Positions 1 through 6,797 of a stretch of DNA of 7,806 nt are shown one piece after another. The translations under genes were made by a program, and so were the position numbers. Under the pieces are notes generated by a model that saw only the letters and a program-made list of their open reading frames with translations, was not told the DNA's origin and did no database searches. Origin of the DNA: Desulfobacter curvatus DSM 3379. Lineage in GTDB: Bacteria > Desulfobacterota > Desulfobacteria > Desulfobacterales > Desulfobacteraceae. How positions within the stretch are numbered: position 1 is the stretch's first letter; each line of letters begins with the position of its first letter. The stretch lies in contig NZ_KB892921.1 of NCBI RefSeq assembly GCF_000373985.1, positions 1-7,806 of the forward strand, written 5' to 3'.

Positions 1-7
1 GATTATC

Positions 8-227
8 CATGGCTGAAAGAGCGTCTGTCCGCCCCCTTTCAACTCCGATTAGTGTGAGACGGCAACCACGGACAGGTAATCGAAACAGTTTCAAGCCTGG
101 AATGGGGGAGAACTATGCCCGGACGGAATGAAAATCTTCGGTACAGGCCATGGTTTGTGTAGGAAGAACTACCTTTCCGATGCCTTCTGAAAGAAGGAAA
201 GGCGGAATTTTCCCAAAAAGGAGTGGG
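8..227 (+). ncRNA. Structured RNA candidate resembling group II intron domain I (remnant)
   Basis: No credible protein gene lies here, but the stretch is dense in complementary segments. Seen directly: CCATGGC at 8-14 with GCCATGG at 147-153; CTGTCCG at 25-31 with CGGACAG at 69-75; CAGG at 73-76 with CCTG at 96-99, enclosing GAAA/TTTC at 82-85/89-92; GTAG at 159-162 with CTAC at 169-172 around a GAAGAA loop; CCTTCT at 183-188 with AGAAGG at 192-197 around GAA; CCCA at 212-215 with TGGG at 224-227. Some of these exclude each other. The order of motifs (GACGGCAACCACGG, GGACGGAATGAA, GTGTAGGAAGAACTAC, then the CGATGCC stem) resembles, from memory, domain I of bacterial group II introns. There is no intron-encoded reverse transcriptase and no domain V hairpin in the window, so it would be a truncated copy whose 5' end lies outside. 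An unrelated structured leader RNA of the kinase gene is the main alternative. Confidence 0.4.
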
Positions 228-341
228 CGGAACAACTTCGGCCGACCTTTTATTATTTATGCGTCAGCACTGGTATATTGAATGCAGCGTTGAAATTGTG
301 TTAAATTTCAATATCGCTATATCTATAAAAAGTGAGGATTA
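228..341 (+). promoter_or_regulatory. AT-rich leader of the sensor kinase gene with an 8-bp inverted repeat
   Basis: The base composition turns AT-rich after about 245. A perfect inverted repeat, TTGAAATT at 290-297 and AATTTCAA at 304-311 with a 6-base spacer, lies 30 bases before the kinase start and could be an operator or an RNA hairpin. TTGAAA at 290-295 would be a good -35 element, but no -10 lies at the right spacing. TATAAA at 324-329 is too close to the ribosome binding site GTGAGGA (332-338). The promoter therefore stays unplaced. The ribosome binding site sits 3 bases before ATG 342 and supports that start. Confidence 0.35.
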
Positions 342-3300
342 ATGCTACGTGGCGTTGAGTTGTTTTTTATTCTGTTCAATAATCTGGCTATATTTATTGC
401 CCTGGCAACAGTATACGGGTATCTGCTCCGTAATTTCAGCAAATCCGTCCGGTTCAGGCGCCAGATATCTATGGGCCTTTCCTTTGGTCTGTTTGCTGTT
501 TGCTGCATGTTTGCCAACATCCCGGTTTTTGAAGGCGTTATCGTTGATCAGAGGAATGCAATCATCGCCCTGAGCGGGGCATTCGGAGGACCTGTTTCCG
601 CTGTGGTCAGCGCATTTTTGGCCGGTGCCTTCCGCATTCATCTTGGCGGAGAAGGAACATTGGCCGGAGTTATCGGCGTATCTTTGGCAGCAATATCCGG
701 AATCGTGCTGAACCGTTTTCCCGGAAGCTTTTCTTCAGGGCGGAAAGCCTTTACCAGTTCATTTTTTGCAACCCTGGTCATCCTGCCGGGGTTCCTTTTT
801 GTCAAGGATTTCCATACGGGGTGGACTTTGATGAAAGCCGTGGCCTTACCTTACGGCATGGCCATATTTTTCGGGATTCTGGTGGTGGGCCTCCTGCTCA
901 ACCGAGAGAAAAATGAGATTGCTTTTGAGGTGGCGTTACAGGAGAACCAAGAGCGACTCCAGAAAGAGATCGTTCGGCGAAAGGAAGTGGAGGAGGAACT
1001 GCTCCGGAGCCGGGAGCGGTTAGGCATGGCCTTGTCTGGCGCTAACGAAGGCATCTGGGACTGGTATCTCCAAAAAGACACCGTGTACTTTGATGACCGC
1101 TATTACACGATGGCAGGATATGAACCCAATGAATTTCCGGCAACTTTTGGTGAATTTGAAAAGCGTATTCATGCCGAGGATATCGAGCAAAGTAAATCGG
1201 CCATTGACTCCTATCTGGCAGGGAAACTGCCTACCTTTAAGGTGGAGTTTAGGTTTCTGCGTAAGGACGGGACTTATATGTGGATACTGGGGAAGGGAAA
1301 GATTGTCTCCAGGGATGACCAGGGGAACCCCTTGCGATTTGTCGGCCTGCATGTCGATATCACCGAGTTGAAAAAGACAGAGGAGTCCCTCCATCTTTCC
1401 CGATTTATTTTTGATCACGCCAATATCGGAATTTATCGCATCGCTTCGGATGGCAGTATCCTGGAGGCCAATCAAAAAGCTGCGCAAATTCTCGGCTATA
1501 CCCCAAAGGAGTTAATGGCACTGTCCATGTCCGACATTGATCCTCGGGTTGCTCACGAAAACTGGACTTCCAATTGGCGTAAATTGACTGCTCAGGGCAT
1601 GCGAAACCTGGAAAGGACGCACATCAGGAAAGATGGTGCCATGATTTTAGTCGAGGTGAACAGCAATATTATAGAATACAGGGGGCGACAATATGCCGTT
1701 GCCTTTGTCCATGACATCACCGCGCGCAAGCAAATGGAAGAATCCCTGCGCCTCACACAGTTCATTTTCGACAACGCCCCCATCGGCATCTGGAGAATGG
1801 GGGCTAACGGCGAGATTCTTGATGTCAACAAAGAGGGTTGTATAAGTCTCGGCTACACGCAGGAAGAGCTGCGTCAAATGATGGTTTTCGATTTTGCTCC
1901 CGGGTTTGATCCAACGAATTGGGCCGAGGGTGTTGCCATATTGGAGGCGGTTGGCGCCAGAACGGTCGAAGCCGCGCACCAGCGCAGGAACGGTGAAATT
2001 TTTCCGATCCAGGTCGTGGAGAAGATGGTTCGATTCGAAGACCGGAAAATTCATGTTGCCTTTGTTCAGGACATCACCGAACGCAAACGGATGGCCGGAG
2101 CCCTTGAAAATCGTATCTTGGCCCTGACCCAGCCGCTTGGAGATGTCACAGATATTGCCTTTGAAGACCTGTTTAATCTGACTGATATACAACAGCTTCA
2201 GGATCTGTATGCCAAGGCTTTCGGCGTTGCCGCTCTTATTACCCATCCTGACGGCACACCGATAACCCAGCCGAGCAACTTTACGGACCTTTGTGAAAAA
2301 ATTATTCGAAAAACAAAAAAAGGTTGCAAAAAATGCAATTACTCCGATTCAATAATCGGACGCCATAATCCCGACGGCCCCAATATCATGGCTTGTCTGA
2401 GTGCCGGCCTGTGGAACGCAGGCGCCAGTATTTCCGTCGGTGGGCGCCATATTGCCAACTGGCTGATCGGTCAAGTCCGTAACGAAACCCTGAATGAGAA
2501 AAAAATCATGGCCTATGCCCAGGAAATCGGTGTAGACGAAACCGATTTCCGCGCGGCTTACCTCCAGGTCCCCATAATGTCCGAGGCGCAGTTCGAGAGA
2601 GCGGCGAACGTACTCTTCGCGGTGACCCAGCAGCTCTCGCTTTCGGCATACCAAAATGTTCAACAGGCCCGATTTATTTCCCAACACAAGCAGGACGAAG
2701 AAGAACTGCGCAAATTACGGAACTACCTCTCCAATATCATTAATTCCATGCCGTCCGTGATTGTCGCGGTGGACAAAGAGGGCCGGGTAAACCAGTGGAA
2801 CCGCCAGGCAGAGCAGGTAACCGGCCTGAGTTTCGGGGAAGTTCAGGCCCAACCCCTGGCCAAGGTGTTCCCCCGTCTGGCCGACGAGATGGAAAGCATT
2901 CAGACGTCTATCCGGGAGCGCCGGGTGATCAAATCTCCCAAAGTCCCACATAAGGTGGGGCAAGACGTTTGCTACGAAGATATCACCATTTTCCCCCTGG
3001 TGGCCAACGGAGTGGAAGGCGCTGTAATCAGGGTGGATAATGTGACAGAGCTGGTGCGAATGGAAGAAATGATGATCCAGAGCGAGAAAATGCTCTCCGT
3101 TGGGGGGCTTGCCGCAGGCATGGCCCACGAAATCAACAATCCCCTTGCCGGCATGATGCAGACCGCCCAGGTCATGGCAGAGCGGCTTAAGGTCGATGCC
3201 AACATCCCTGCCAACGAGAAAGCCGCGAAAACCGCCGGCATTACCATGGCGTCAATTGAACAATTCATGACAGACAGGGGAATCCCGAGGATGGTTGAAG

Positions 3301-3884
3301 CCATCACCTCTTCCGGACAGCGGGTGTCTCAGATTGTGAACAATATGCTCAGTTTTGCCCGGAAAGAAGATGCGTCCGTATCTGCCCATTATCTTGACAA
3401 AATCCTGGATAAAACCATTGAACTGGCGGCTACCGATTACGACTTGAAAAAAGAGTATGACTTTAAACGAATTGAAATAATCCGGGAATATGATGACGAT
3501 CTGCCTGCCGTTCCCTGTCAGGTCAGCAAAATCCAGCAGGTGGTCTTGAATATCCTGACCAACGGGGCCCAGGCCATGCAGGATGCAGGGACCCCGGAAC
3601 CCAAATTCATTGTCCGGACCTATGTGGATAAGGTTCGGGATATGGCCTGCATTGAGATAGAGGACAACGGACCTGGAATGGATGAAGAAATCCGTAAGCA
3701 TATTTTTGATCCCTTTTTCACCACCAAACCCACAGGGGTGGGAACCGGGCTGGGACTCAGTGTCTCCTATTTCATTATCACCGAAAATCATAACGGGGAA
3801 ATGACAATCGAATCCAGTCCGGGAGCAGGAGCTAAATTTATTATACGTCTGCCTCTGTATATGCAGGCTTTCCCGCCGCATTGA
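342..3884 (+). CDS. Membrane-bound PAS/PocR sensor histidine kinase
   Basis: This 1180-residue sensor kinase presumably autophosphorylates on a histidine and passes the phosphate to a response regulator that is not in the window. Domains in order: LytS-type 5TMR membrane domain, about 8-187, with its D69-x-R71 and RIHLGGEG motifs; coiled-coil linker, 188-225; PAS1, 227-346; PAS2, 350-468; PAS3, 469-588; PocR domain, about 605-775, with cysteines 651, 662, 665 and 685; PAS4, 790-904; HisKA with phospho-acceptor H929 in AHEINNPLAG; HATPase, about 1060-1176, with N box N1074, EDNGPGM at 1107-1113, FDPFFTTK, and GVGTGLGLS at 1132-1140. All catalytic boxes are intact, so it should be active. PAS2 and PAS3 look like a tandem duplication. 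About 34 extra residues (950-983) separate the two HisKA helices. PocR domains are known or proposed to bind small organic ligands, such as 1,3-propanediol in PocR itself; the ligand here is unknown. ATG 342 follows GTGAGGA at 3 bases. The gene is convergent with the LysR gene across 61 bases, where I see no clear terminator. Confidence 0.95.
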   Translation: MLRGVELFFILFNNLAIFIALATVYGYLLRNFSKSVRFRRQISMGLSFGLFAVCCMFANIPVFEGVIVDQRNAIIALSGAFGGPVSAVVSAFLAGAFRIHLGGEGTLAGVIGVSLAAISGIVLNRFPGSFSSGRKAFTSSFFATLVILPGFLFVKDFHTGWTLMKAVALPYGMAIFFGILVVGLLLNREKNEIAFEVALQENQERLQKEIVRRKEVEEELLRSRERLGMALSGANEGIWDWYLQKDTVYFDDRYYTMAGYEPNEFPATFGEFEKRIHAEDIEQSKSAIDSYLAGKLPTFKVEFRFLRKDGTYMWILGKGKIVSRDDQGNPLRFVGLHVDITELKKTEESLHLSRFIFDHANIGIYRIASDGSILEANQKAAQILGYTPKELMALSMSDIDPRVAHENWTSNWRKLTAQGMRNLERTHIRKDGAMILVEVNSNIIEYRGRQYAVAFVHDITARKQMEESLRLTQFIFDNAPIGIWRMGANGEILDVNKEGCISLGYTQEELRQMMVFDFAPGFDPTNWAEGVAILEAVGARTVEAAHQRRNGEIFPIQVVEKMVRFEDRKIHVAFVQDITERKRMAGALENRILALTQPLGDVTDIAFEDLFNLTDIQQLQDLYAKAFGVAALITHPDGTPITQPSNFTDLCEKIIRKTKKGCKKCNYSDSIIGRHNPDGPNIMACLSAGLWNAGASISVGGRHIANWLIGQVRNETLNEKKIMAYAQEIGVDETDFRAAYLQVPIMSEAQFERAANVLFAVTQQLSLSAYQNVQQARFISQHKQDEEELRKLRNYLSNIINSMPSVIVAVDKEGRVNQWNRQAEQVTGLSFGEVQAQPLAKVFPRLADEMESIQTSIRERRVIKSPKVPHKVGQDVCYEDITIFPLVANGVEGAVIRVDNVTELVRMEEMMIQSEKMLSVGGLAAGMAHEINNPLAGMMQTAQVMAERLKVDANIPANEKAAKTAGITMASIEQFMTDRGIPRMVEAITSSGQRVSQIVNNMLSFARKEDASVSAHYLDKILDKTIELAATDYDLKKEYDFKRIEIIREYDDDLPAVPCQVSKIQQVVLNILTNGAQAMQDAGTPEPKFIVRTYVDKVRDMACIEIEDNGPGMDEEIRKHIFDPFFTTKPTGVGTGLGLSVSYFIITENHNGEMTIESSPGAGAKFIIRLPLYMQAFPPH

Positions 3885-3945
3885 ACGGATTGTTTGCAGC
3901 CAAAGAGGTATTCGCACAGCGGGAGAACGATGGGAGCGCGGAAAA

Positions 3946-4833
3946 TCAAAGGGAATGATTTAACCCGAATTCGGAACAGGTGCTGAACGCTTTGCAGATA
4001 TGGTCGGCCAATGAATCCACAATACAGTTATTGGATTCCGGATTGCGGCGGAGCAGGAGAGATGCATTGGGCAGAGAGGGGAATCCCTGTTCGGGGCTTA
4101 GCTGGCGTATCCCAGGCCAAACGATACTCTGACTGATGGCGGTGACGGCAAGTCCTGCGGTAACAGCTGCCTGCAGGCCCATGATGCTCGGACTGGTATA
4201 GGCGATCCTGTGCTCAACCCCAGCCCTTTCCAAGGCGTAGATAGCCCACTTTCTGCAGTAACAGTCACCAGAGAAAAGCGCCAGGGGCAGCGGTGTGATT
4301 TCATGCTGGCAATGCCGTTCCGAGGTCACCCAGACTAATGGATCCTGCCTGAGCAGGATGCCGTTCTCGACTTCGGGTGTGGGGGCGGTGACAATGGCCA
4401 GATCCAGATTTTTTCTTTGTATCCTTTCCAGAAGTATGTTGCTGGGATCGCAGGTGACTTTTACCTGAACCCTGGGGTGGGTTCGGGAGAAATTAGCCAG
4501 GATTTCAGGCAAAAACCGGGCCGCATAATCGTCCGGCAGTCCAATACTGACCCACCCCTTTAGCTCAGGCCTCTTCAACAATGACAAGGCCTCTTCGTTC
4601 AGTTTCAAAATTCGCCGCGCAAAGTGAAGAAGAGTGACTCCGTCACCGGTCAATTTAAGATTTCGGCTGTCCCTGTGAATCAAAGATTTTTCAAGCAGTT
4701 CTTCGAGCCGTTTGATTTGCATGCTCACGGCCGATTGGGTTCTGGAAATCTGATCGGCTGCCAGGCTGAAACTTCCTGTGTCGGCAATAGCGATAAATGT
4801 TCTCAGCAGTTCTATGGGAATTGAATCCGGCAT
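3946..4833 (-). CDS. LysR-type regulator, LrhA/HexA/PecT-like
   Basis: A 295-residue protein of normal LysR-family length, presumed cytoplasmic. The N-terminal winged helix-turn-helix (about 6-65) carries the family pattern AADQISRTQSAVSMQIKRLEE at 25-45, in which the recognition helix reads TQSAVSMQIKRLE, followed by LTGDGVTLL. The effector-binding half starts near residue 93. GLPDDYAARFLP at 98-109 is typical of LrhA/HexA/PecT relatives, which in enterobacteria govern motility and virulence; the target in this organism is unknown. No effector can be named. Start: AAGGAG at 4846-4841 lies 7 bases before ATG 4833-4831. It is divergent from the DUF1127 gene with a 120-base gap holding both promoters, so that gene is its most likely target, together with itself. 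The 3' end converges on the kinase gene. Confidence 0.93.
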   Translation of the reverse strand: MPDSIPIELLRTFIAIADTGSFSLAADQISRTQSAVSMQIKRLEELLEKSLIHRDSRNLKLTGDGVTLLHFARRILKLNEEALSLLKRPELKGWVSIGLPDDYAARFLPEILANFSRTHPRVQVKVTCDPSNILLERIQRKNLDLAIVTAPTPEVENGILLRQDPLVWVTSERHCQHEITPLPLALFSGDCYCRKWAIYALERAGVEHRIAYTSPSIMGLQAAVTAGLAVTAISQSIVWPGIRQLSPEQGFPSLPNASLLLRRNPESNNCIVDSLADHICKAFSTCSEFGLNHSL

Positions 4834-4868
4834 GTGACCTCTCCTTATATAAAGATTTTTGATGTTAG

Positions 4869-4897
4869 ATATTAAAAGAATTCATTTGATTGATCAA
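4869..4897 (-). promoter_or_regulatory. Predicted sigma-70 promoter of the LysR gene
   Basis: On the minus strand TTGATC (4897-4892), exactly 17 bases, then TAATAT (4874-4869). Transcription would start near 4862 and give a leader of about 29 bases. Its -35 lies inside the palindrome at 4889-4898 and overlaps the -35 of the promoter facing the other way. Confidence 0.45.
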
Positions 4898-4914
4898 TGA
4901 TTATTTCTTATACA
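4886..4914 (+). promoter_or_regulatory. Predicted sigma-70 promoter of the DUF1127 gene
   Basis: TTGATT (4886-4891), 17-base spacer, TATACA (4909-4914). Transcription would start near 4921. This places the possible upstream start at 4897 before the transcript and supports the ATG at 4954. Confidence 0.45.
4889..4898. promoter_or_regulatory. Palindrome shared by the divergent LysR and DUF1127 promoters (candidate LysR operator)
   Basis: ATTGATCAAT is a perfect 10-base palindrome. A second overlapping inverted repeat, TCATT at 4882-4886 with AATGA at 4896-4900, surrounds it. LysR proteins usually bind an imperfect dyad near -65 of the target and overlapping their own promoter. Here the dyad lies on both -35 elements, which would favour repression of both genes; the mode of action is inference. 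Confidence 0.35.
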
Positions 4915-4953
4915 AAACAACACATGTATCAAAACAATTCAACGGAGGAGATT

Positions 4954-5244
4954 ATGAGTGTCGGCCAAACAGGGCATGAGGTGTCGTTCTGCTCAAAGGA
5001 GAGTTTCTATTACCGGATCCGAAAATTTATCAGGCAGGTATGGCAGGGGTACAGGCGTTGGGAAATGTTGAAAAAACATAGCTGTCTGCTCCTTGAAATG
5101 GATGATTATTTACTGAAAGATATCGGGATAAGCCGGGCAGACGCGGTCAGGTTTTCACGGCAAAGGGACAGCCTCTGGAAATGTATTTTTAAAAATGCGG
5201 CGGCCGATCAAAATCATTCAGACCAAGATCGTTTTGATCAATAA
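4954..5244 (+). CDS. DUF1127 (YjiS-like) small protein
   Basis: A 96-residue basic protein. The DUF1127 domain spans about 28-70 and has the family signature in full: an aromatic-rich WQGYRRWEMLKKH segment, then LLEMDDYLLKDIGISRADA at 46-64. The tail (71-96) is polar and not part of the domain. Some DUF1127 proteins bind RNA (CcaF1 of Rhodobacter sphaeroides) or act in phosphate and stress responses; the role here cannot be deduced. Start: an in-frame ATG at 4897 would add 19 residues, but GGAGGAG at 4944-4950 sits just before ATG 4954 and the predicted promoter lies between the two, so 4954 is chosen. Divergent from the LysR gene, a recurrent pairing for this family. The last 56 bases overlap, antisense, the RlpA remnant, so the polar tail may have been formed from that DNA. 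Confidence 0.88.
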   Translation: MSVGQTGHEVSFCSKESFYYRIRKFIRQVWQGYRRWEMLKKHSCLLLEMDDYLLKDIGISRADAVRFSRQRDSLWKCIFKNAAADQNHSDQDRFDQ

Positions 5245-5402
5245 TTTGAATTTCCACATCAATGATCCCGTCCCTTGTATTGCCGATACGGCTGAAGGCA
5301 GACTTGCTCAGATCAATGATACGTCCCTTTACAAATGAGCCTGTGTCATTGATGGTTACGATCACGCTTTTGGGGTTTTGTTTATTGGTGACCTTTACCT
5401 TA
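5189..5402 (-). pseudogene. RlpA-like double-psi beta-barrel protein, C-terminal remnant
   Basis: Read on the minus strand, an open frame runs from a TGA at 5408-5406 down to a TAA at 5191-5189 and gives about 70 residues. It contains KVKVTN, IVTINDTGSFVKGRIIDLS, SAFSRIG and DVEIQII, in the order and spacing of the second half of the RlpA domain (family pattern KVRVTN, VNDRGPF, GRIIDLS, AA..LG, V.VEV). RlpA is an outer-membrane lipoprotein and septal lytic transglycosylase; the known proteins have a lipoprotein signal and a longer domain. Here everything before KVKVTN is missing: signal peptide, GxASYY motif and the AH.TLP segment. The homology stops at the mocR stop codon, in another frame. 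NDRGPF has become NDTGSF. No start codon with a ribosome binding site is present. I take it as a truncated, dead gene left by a deletion or insertion at about 5402. A complete copy elsewhere in the genome is likely. Confidence 0.8.
5206..5239 (+). repeat. Inverted repeat near the 3' end of the DUF1127 gene
   Basis: GATCAAAA at 5206-5213 and TTTTGATC at 5232-5239 are perfect complements with an 18-base loop. It lies inside the last codons of the DUF1127 gene and within the RlpA remnant. There is no following T-run, so it is a poor intrinsic terminator; it may be chance. Confidence 0.3.
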
Positions 5403-6794
5403 GATCACCCACCCGTCTTGCGGACTTTGCAACTGCAAAAGTGCCGCCAGGGTCTTAACCCCCTGCCGGACCCGTTCACGGTCAGGTTCATGGCTTAGGC
5501 TGATGCGCACGGCACCCGGATCATTCCGGCCGTCTGTGGCAAACAAAGAACCAGGGGCAAGTTTTATCCCTTGATCAGCAGCCGCCCGGCAGAAATCATG
5601 GGTTTCCCATGGAGACGGCAGGGGCAGCCATACGTGGAATCCGCAAGGATCGGCCCTAAAGGCCTGTCCCGAAAAAATTTCACCGGCCATTGATTGGCGA
5701 TGGGCCGCCTCCTGGTATTGAAGTGTTTTAAGCTTTTCTGCGGTTCCGTCCGCCAACCATTGACTTACAATCTCCACCATCAGGGGCGGTGGCATCCAGC
5801 AGCTTAACTGTATCGCCCTGGAAAGTTGCGGAACAAGCTTCTCGGGCGCGTACAGAAACGCTACCCTCAACCCGGGGGCCAGGCACTTAGACGTACTTGA
5901 GATATAAACGGTATGTTCCGGCGAAAAAGCTGCAATGGGCGTCTTTACATCAGGCCGCAAGGGACCGTAGACATCATCTTCAATCAGGATAAAATCATAG
6001 GTTTTTGCCATTCCGGCCACTGCCTTGCGACGTTCAGAGTCCAACGTTGCTGTGGTTGGGGTTTGAATGGTGGGCGTTAAATAAACGGCTTTGACCGGAT
6101 GACTGCGGCAGACAGAGGCCAGGGCATCCGGGAGAATACCATTTTCATCCATGGCAATGGGACGAATTTTCAGGTCCATACGGGATGCCATGGCCATGAC
6201 CGGGGCATAAGTCAGGGCTTCGGTGAGCAGCAGATCTCCAGGACGGGTGGCCGCCATCAATGCAGCCATAATGCCGTGCTGGGCACCGCAGGTAACGATG
6301 GTCCGGCCGGCAGTGGCAGGAACACCCATACCGGCCAGCCAGTCCGTTCCTGCGGCCAAATGGTGGGCAAGGCCGGGCTTTTTCTGATAATCCATAAAGG
6401 CCTGCAAATCACGGGAACGACTAAGTTCCCCAAGGGTGTGGGCCAGGTAACGTCCCGAAGACCCGGGAAAAGGCAGGTTACTGGAAAAATCTATGGGACC
6501 GGCAACCGGCCTGTATAAATCTGCAGGCGTGCCTTGAGCCTGTCCCCGGGGATTAATCCGGACAAATGTGCCCCGTCCGGTCTCTGCGCAAAGCAGCCCT
6601 GTTTTCACACACTCGGCATAGGCCCGGCTGGTGGTATTGGCTGACATGCTGATCTCATAGGCCAGGATGCGATGGGGCGGCAAACAGGTCCCCGGGCGAA
6701 GCTCTCCTTTGGCCACGGCATCGGCAATGGCATCGGCAAGCTTACGGTACTTGGGCCCTGTTCTGCCTGTCAGATCTGGTGTCCAAATTGCCAT
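5400..6794 (-). CDS. MocR-type regulator: GntR DNA-binding domain fused to PLP aminotransferase fold
   Basis: 464 residues, the usual MocR length. The GntR winged helix (about 12-80) shows KYRKLADAIADAVAKGELRPG and the closing ETGRGTFVR. A linker follows to about 100, then a fold-type I aminotransferase domain (about 105-455). PLP-binding features are present: the lysine for the internal aldimine, K303 in SSTSKCLAPGLR; D273 and Y276 in IEDDVYG, expected to bind the pyridine nitrogen and phenolic oxygen; R430 in RISLSHEP for the ligand carboxylate; and TPTIQTPT at 240-247 in place of the N-P-T-G of true aminotransferases. MocR proteins use PLP, or an amine or amino acid bound to it, as the signal. 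No PLP-synthesis gene adjoins, so a PdxR role is not supported; the divergent transporter is the likely target. ATG 6794-6792 follows AGAAGGA by 10 bases. The stop codon coincides with the RlpA breakpoint, so the last few residues (GWVI) may derive from the junction. Confidence 0.94.
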   Translation of the reverse strand: MAIWTPDLTGRTGPKYRKLADAIADAVAKGELRPGTCLPPHRILAYEISMSANTTSRAYAECVKTGLLCAETGRGTFVRINPRGQAQGTPADLYRPVAGPIDFSSNLPFPGSSGRYLAHTLGELSRSRDLQAFMDYQKKPGLAHHLAAGTDWLAGMGVPATAGRTIVTCGAQHGIMAALMAATRPGDLLLTEALTYAPVMAMASRMDLKIRPIAMDENGILPDALASVCRSHPVKAVYLTPTIQTPTTATLDSERRKAVAGMAKTYDFILIEDDVYGPLRPDVKTPIAAFSPEHTVYISSTSKCLAPGLRVAFLYAPEKLVPQLSRAIQLSCWMPPPLMVEIVSQWLADGTAEKLKTLQYQEAAHRQSMAGEIFSGQAFRADPCGFHVWLPLPSPWETHDFCRAAADQGIKLAPGSLFATDGRNDPGAVRISLSHEPDRERVRQGVKTLAALLQLQSPQDGWVI

Positions 6795-6797
6795 CAG

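Noticed and set aside
271..286. Possible sigma-54 promoter (GG at 272-273, GC at 284-285, 10 bases apart)
   Set aside because: Spacing fits, but apart from TGG and TGC the consensus is poorly matched and no enhancer-type activator is nearby, so it could be chance in AT-rich DNA.
1020..2246. Long minus-strand open frames (155 and 199 codons) under the kinase gene
   Set aside because: They lie opposite strongly conserved PAS domains, lack recognisable motifs and ribosome binding sites, and are explained by codon bias of the sense gene.
3885..3945. Search for an intrinsic terminator between the convergent kinase and LysR genes
   Set aside because: No GC-rich hairpin followed by a T-run on either strand could be found in these 61 bases.
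5262..5498. Plus-strand open frame of 78 codons between the DUF1127 and mocR genes
   Set aside because: It has no ribosome binding site, runs antisense across the RlpA remnant and the mocR 3' end, and the minus-strand reading shows clear family motifs instead.
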